Positions 59,760 to 64,000 of a stretch of DNA of 64,000 nt are shown here, in pieces. The DNA lies in assembly GCA_039707465.1 (NCBI GenBank), contig CM077645.1, positions 141,131,503-141,195,502 on the forward strand, written 5' to 3'. Both the position numbers and the translations under genes were made by a program. Numbering within the stretch: the stretch's first letter is position 1; every line of letters begins with the position of its first letter. The DNA comes from Rhabdophis nuchalis (lineage: Eukaryota; Chordata; Lepidosauria; Squamata; Natricidae). The notes under the pieces were generated by a model that was not told the DNA's origin, did not search any database, and saw only the letters and a list, made by a program, of their open reading frames with translations.

Positions 59760-60150
59760 CAGCTAGTCCTTCACTTGCACAAGTTCATTTAGTGACCATT
59801 CAAAGTTAAAATGACGTGGAAAAAATTCACCATTTTTTACACTTACAACCTATGAAGCATCCCCAGGATCAGGTGATCAAAATTCAGATTCTTGGCAACT
59901 GGTTCATACTTATGAACATTCTTGTGTCTTTAGGTCATGGGATTCCCTTGTCCAACTTTTGACATGCAAAATCAGTGGGGAAACCCACTGATTTAAATCA
60001 CTTAAAAACTGGGCTACTAACTTAACAACTGCAGTGATTCACTTAACCACTGTGCCAAGAAAGGTCATAAAATTGGGCAAAATTCACTTAACAAATGTCT
60101 CATTTAACAAGAAAAAAATTGGGCTCAATTGTGGTCATCAACGACTGCCA
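59760..60150. mobile_element. Squamate TIR MITE, AGTCCTTCACTT type
   Basis: Left end 'CAGCTAGTCCTTCACTTGC' after TA. Internal blocks 'TAGTGACCATTCAAAG', 'AACTTAACAACTGCAGTG' and 'AAGAAAGGTCATAAAATTGG' are the recurrent units of a MITE common in squamates. Its right end is degenerate ('GTGGTCATCAACGACTGCC'). TA target, probably Tc1/mariner-like. Confidence 0.65.
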
Positions 60151-60151
60151 T

Positions 60152-60544
60152 TTACATCATGAATCAGGCCGAAAGTAGTTCCAGTGCATTTTACAAAAAG
60201 CTTGTCTTTTTTTTTCTTTTTTGCTAAATCCATCAGTTTATAAAACTCTTGTGCTCTGTAATACATGAGGAACTGAACTGAATTTCATTAAGTTTTTGTT
60301 TGAATTATTGTTTGAACTATTGAATTACCGTTTTTTAGAATAAGCTTGTATTCTTTGTAATTTTAGAAAAAATTTAGAAATTTTATTTCATTTGTCAAAT
60401 GTATTTTGAAGCTAAAATATTGTTTTGGATTTTTTTTTTTTTAAATACCCTTGACTAACATACATAAATACTCTGGAAATTAAAGCATTGTTCTCATCTT
60501 ACAATGTGGCCAAAAATAGACTCCAATGAAAATACTCAAACCTC
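60152..60544. other. Unrecognised AT-rich sequence
   Basis: No repeat or gene recognised. Confidence 0.5.
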
Positions 60545-60576
<32 letters not shown>

Positions 60577-60785
60577 TTAATTTTATATCCCGCTCTCTCT
60601 CCCCAAGGGGACTCGAGGCGGGGCACAGGCAATTAAAAATACAAATAAAACCACAGACAAATACAAAATACAAAGTTAAAAATAAATTAAATTGATCCTG
60701 CGCTAAAACCCATAAACTAAACTAAAAATTACCCCTAAAAACCCCTAACCTAAAAAGAGACTACCCAAGGCCGGCCAGACCTTGA
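60545..60785 (-). mobile_element. L2-group LINE 3' end
   Basis: (AAT)n tail at 60547-60577, then the 3' UTR 'GACTCGAGGCGGGGCACAGG' (60611). It stops just short of the ORF2 end ('GGCCGGCCAGACCT'). Confidence 0.85.
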
Positions 60786-62923
60786 CTGACAATACCCAAT
60801 ATATATATACTGATCGCTTTCATCCACCCAATCTGTCTTGATAATGTTCTCCAGAGTCAAGTGTCAAGTTAGTTTCTTGTCACATGTATGTGATCAGGGA
60901 ATGCAGTGTACCCTGAGTGTATCAGATGCACTCCCTCTCCTCTGTATCATAATGTTCATGTTTCAGCTTTTTCCTCTTTGATGCCTGTTTTTGCATTCCT
61001 ACTTATTTCCACTTTCAAGGCTACACACCAGTTATGTTGTACTGGTTATGTACTGTTATGTACTGGCTGATATGCCTATATTGTTCCTGTTGGACACGCT
61101 CTATCATTTTTTCCACCAAATCAGGATTTTGAAACCTGGGATATTCAGGAATGGATTTTCCGGATGTGGGAGAATACAAACAACAACAAAAAAACCCATT
61201 TGAATCAATCTGGGTGAACACTGTAAAATTATAAAATGGGAATGAATTGCTTTATTAATTATGAAATCATAACCTGAATTAACTCCAGATTTACATGGCA
61301 ACATTTTGCTTAAATATATATTCATTGATTTAACGCTCCCTATTCAATTTGCATTTTTCTCAAAGAAGGAAGTAGCAGTACTGTAATTAGCAGTATTGTA
61401 ATTAGCTTGGATAGGATGTAGGATTTTTACACCTTAAGTTACGAGGTAAGAGACATGTGAGCAAGTACTTTTTCTAAGTTCACAAGAATGCCTCCAATGG
61501 TCTGAAGTCTTCCTACTTCCCACTGGAAGCCTCTTTTATAAGAGAGGAAAACTTTCTGCAAAAGGAAGAACAGTTTCAAATGTAGTGTTATCAAATAATC
61601 AAATAACCAGTAAAAGACAAAATAATGTTTCTGAAAGAAAAGACATTAAAAAGTATTTATATTCTATTTACTAACAGTATGCAGCTCTTTGATTTCTCAA
61701 ACTTTCCATTGGAAAAAAGGCTTAGTTTTTTCCATCAGTTTTTTAAATTGACCTCTGCAAAAAGTGACAAGAGAAGTAGTGATGTTCTCTAGTCCAAATT
61801 TTTGTTTCCCTCTTCGGCTTTCCAATCCCAAAATAAGCCCAAAGGTAGTGTCTTCCCTCTTGGTATATCTGAAGCATGGGAAACAAATAAAGTTGCTGAA
61901 GAAATAATTGTGCCATGAAAGAACAAGCATTTGCATGCATTTGGGGCAGCTGTCTAATAGCTGAATTAATATACTTTCAAGTGGACCACTTTTGCCCTTT
62001 AACATAACTAGTTCTATTTCTGTAGAGCATACAACCACTTGGGGTCCTAAGCCAAATTTTGCTTTCTGATATATGCCTTGCTTTATGCCAGCCAAGAATT
62101 CTTGTGAGAAACAAAATTTCCAGCCATGAGATTAGAGATGATGAAAAAGAAATGAAAATATGCCAGATAAAAAAGAAGGGGGAGGACCCATTTCACTCTG
62201 TTCTATTCTAATTGCAGAGGATCCTAGTGATAATGGAGAAAGGGCATAATAACTATTTAAAATGATCTTCTAGTTTGCTGCTGACTCACAGTGCAGACTG
62301 CATTTGTTCCATGCCTTCGTATATTATATTCATTGTGGCCTCCCGGAAAATGTTCTTGCCCTTATTATTTCCTCTTTGGTCAGATGTTACTAATGAGGTC
62401 ATTAATTTTTTAGTCCTGTGGTTACCCAGAGGTTGTTCTCTTCCAGAGCTGAGTAAATGATTTGGAAAGATTTTCTTTCATAAAGCTCCTTGTGGGATGG
62501 GTCTGTAGACCCAGCTATAAATAGTACACTCATCCAGGCAGGTGTGTCCCCTCTTAGAATTAATATTTTGCTACACACAAAGCTTATAAGAGGTATATTT
62601 ATATTACTGATACAAATTATTTTAATGTCATAAAAGTGTACATTTAATTTACTGCCTGGTTTTTCAGCTTAAGGGATGTATAAGTTGTTGTAAATTCCCC
62701 TTCCCTTTAAGAAGTATTTGTACAGATTTATATACACTTTTATGAATACATTTGTATGTACTTTTTATTAATATATACTATAAATATTTGTAATGTTGCT
62801 GTTTTGATTTGAAAATGCATTATATTAGGAACCTATATTGGCATAAACATTAAGAAAAATGTGAACCAAAGTTGTTATATTAGGAAAATGTTATATAAAC
62901 AGATGTGGTTCAGTTTAGGGTTG
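60786..62923. other. Mostly unrecognised; one 132-codon minus frame
   Basis: The minus frame 62095-61697 (132 codons) is longer than expected here and reads like no family I know. No repeat landmarks, no clear splice sites and no neighbours to support it. Candidate orphan exon or chance. Confidence 0.35.
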
Positions 62924-62931
62924 CTTTAGAG

Positions 62932-63023
62932 CAGGGGTCCCCAACCTTTGCAGCTTTGCTGGCTGGAGAAGTCTGGGAGCTGAAGTCCTTCAGACTTAAA
63001 GTTGCAAAGGTTGGGGACCCCTG
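62932..63023. mobile_element. 92-bp foldback hAT MITE, internally deleted
   Basis: Ends CAGGGGTCCCCAACC and GGTTGGGGACCCCTG. Perfect TSD CTTTAGAG at 62924-62931 and 63024-63031. Derived from the 135-bp family by loss of part of one arm. Confidence 0.93.
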
Positions 63024-63031
63024 CTTTAGAG

Positions 63032-63948
63032 GGATGTTTGTTCTTTAAATTCAGCATGGCTGAACTGTGCAGTTATTCCCTCTTCTTAAAGAAAACACTT
63101 TCATAACTATCTAAACATTTCAGTGATTGCTGAGAGATAAGTTGCTTTTTGCCTCTGAACTGCTTGCCTATGTTGGGAATGATGGCAGAGGAACTGTACT
63201 GCCAGCAAAATGCCTTGGGGTAAAATAGCAAATCATCTTATGAATAAAGGGGACAAATTTGTTGGGTCAGCAAAATGACTGACAGAGCAGCACAGATGTG
63301 CAGCCTAGCTAAGTGCTTTTGGAAAGTGAAGCTGGGCCAATTTATGATTCTATTTGAAATAACTGCATTTTCACCCTGTTCAGTGGGTTAATTAAGCCCC
63401 AAGTCATACTTCTGAATTTTCTCAGATTAATTAATTACAGAACGCTTATAAAATCAATACAGGGGAAAGAAGAAACAGAATATTAAGAGAAAATAGAAAG
63501 TCATACACTTTGTGAGAGAGACAGAACTACTATAAGAGGATAAAAGGCTTGTGTTAATTGGCTTCAGTAATGGCTTTTGATGGAGAAGGCCCATGAGTTC
63601 CATTCAAAGTTCTAGTCCTGAAAACAAATCCCCTACTCTGAAATTTCTTAGTTTCAGTGTTTTGCACCAAATCGTGGTTGGTCATGATTTGGGGGGTGTT
63701 TGTGTGTGCGAGCAGAAATAGGAGAAACTAAAGATTACCTCTCAAGCTTAAAATATATAGCCTGCTACTGAAAATTGCAAATATAGTCTGTGGATTAAAT
63801 ATATATTCTTGACAGTAAATATATATTTGAGAACAAGAAAGTTTTAATGGAGGCTGTCTTGGCAACTCTACAAGGGGTCTCAAGGGGTCTTAAGCTAGCA
63901 AGAAAAATGAAAGATTGTTCAGATTTCAAATTCAGGTTTTGGAGAAGA
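63032..63948. other. Unrecognised AT-rich sequence
   Basis: 'GGGTTAATTAAGCCCC' and 'GATTAATTAATTACAG' at 63386-63440 are homeodomain-type matches only. No repeat recognised. Confidence 0.4.
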
Positions 63949-63950
63949 TA

Positions 63951-64000
63951 CCATATTTTTCGGAGTATAAAACACACTTTTTTTCCTCTAAAAAGAGGCT
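63951..64000 (+). mobile_element. CCGTATTTTTC-type transposon end, cut by the window
   Basis: Starts CCATATTTTTCGG followed by AGTATAAAACACAC after TA (63949-63950), the left end of the family at 54415. Confidence 0.75.

Overview
This is intergenic or deep-intronic DNA from a squamate reptile, most likely a snake. I recognise no host protein-coding gene, tRNA gene or rRNA gene. The lineage call rests on repeat content: two copies of a Sauria-type SINE, CR1- and L2-group LINEs with microsatellite 3' tails, Helitrons, many small hAT elements with clear 8-bp target-site duplications (TSDs), and long (GATA)n, (GTAG)n and (TA)n arrays. Every longer open frame is either a retroelement reading frame or an artefact of simple sequence or inverted repeats. 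The best coding frame is a 752-codon L2-group reverse transcriptase at 40200-42458.

Layout. 1-1381: an L2 LINE with a second L2 inserted in it. 2437-5395: a CR1-tailed SINE, a Helitron with an internal microsatellite, and a decayed R4/Dong-like LINE split by an L2 fragment. 5.9-12 kb: one SINE, several hAT elements and long (TC)n and (ACTAT)n arrays. 12.1-18.8 kb: a SINE, three CR1 fragments, an LTR-like block, hAT MITEs and a Penelope-like fragment. 20-29 kb: L2, hAT, old CR1, the 3' end of an R4-like LINE, and mostly unique AT-rich DNA. 29911-31525: a hAT element with a GC-rich foldback interior. 31650-32540: another L2. 32770-35400: a cluster of inverted and head-to-tail repeats. 37.5-42.6 kb: a Helitron-like element, a MITE, a CR1 split by a Sauria SINE, and the L2 with the open frame. 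44.5-48.8 kb: two related foldback hAT elements. 52.3-53.2 kb: a perfect hairpin and a Sauria SINE split by another LINE. The rest is scattered TIR elements and fragments up to a transposon end cut by the window edge.

Most unusual content: 33040-35400 holds a tRNA-headed, SINE-like repeat whose body contains a hammerhead ribozyme fold. Three copies lie on the minus strand and one on the plus strand; a fifth is decayed. The catalytic core is kept while all three stems differ between copies in a compensating way. A second hairpin in the tail also covaries. Two ribozymes lie 327 bases apart in head-to-tail units, which resembles retrozymes and Penelope-like elements. A sequence I take to be a Penelope-type terminus lies directly beside the cluster, and related palindromes occur at 32792-32885 and 48864-48935. 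I had no tools: family names come from recalled motif patterns, and boundaries without a stated TSD are approximate.
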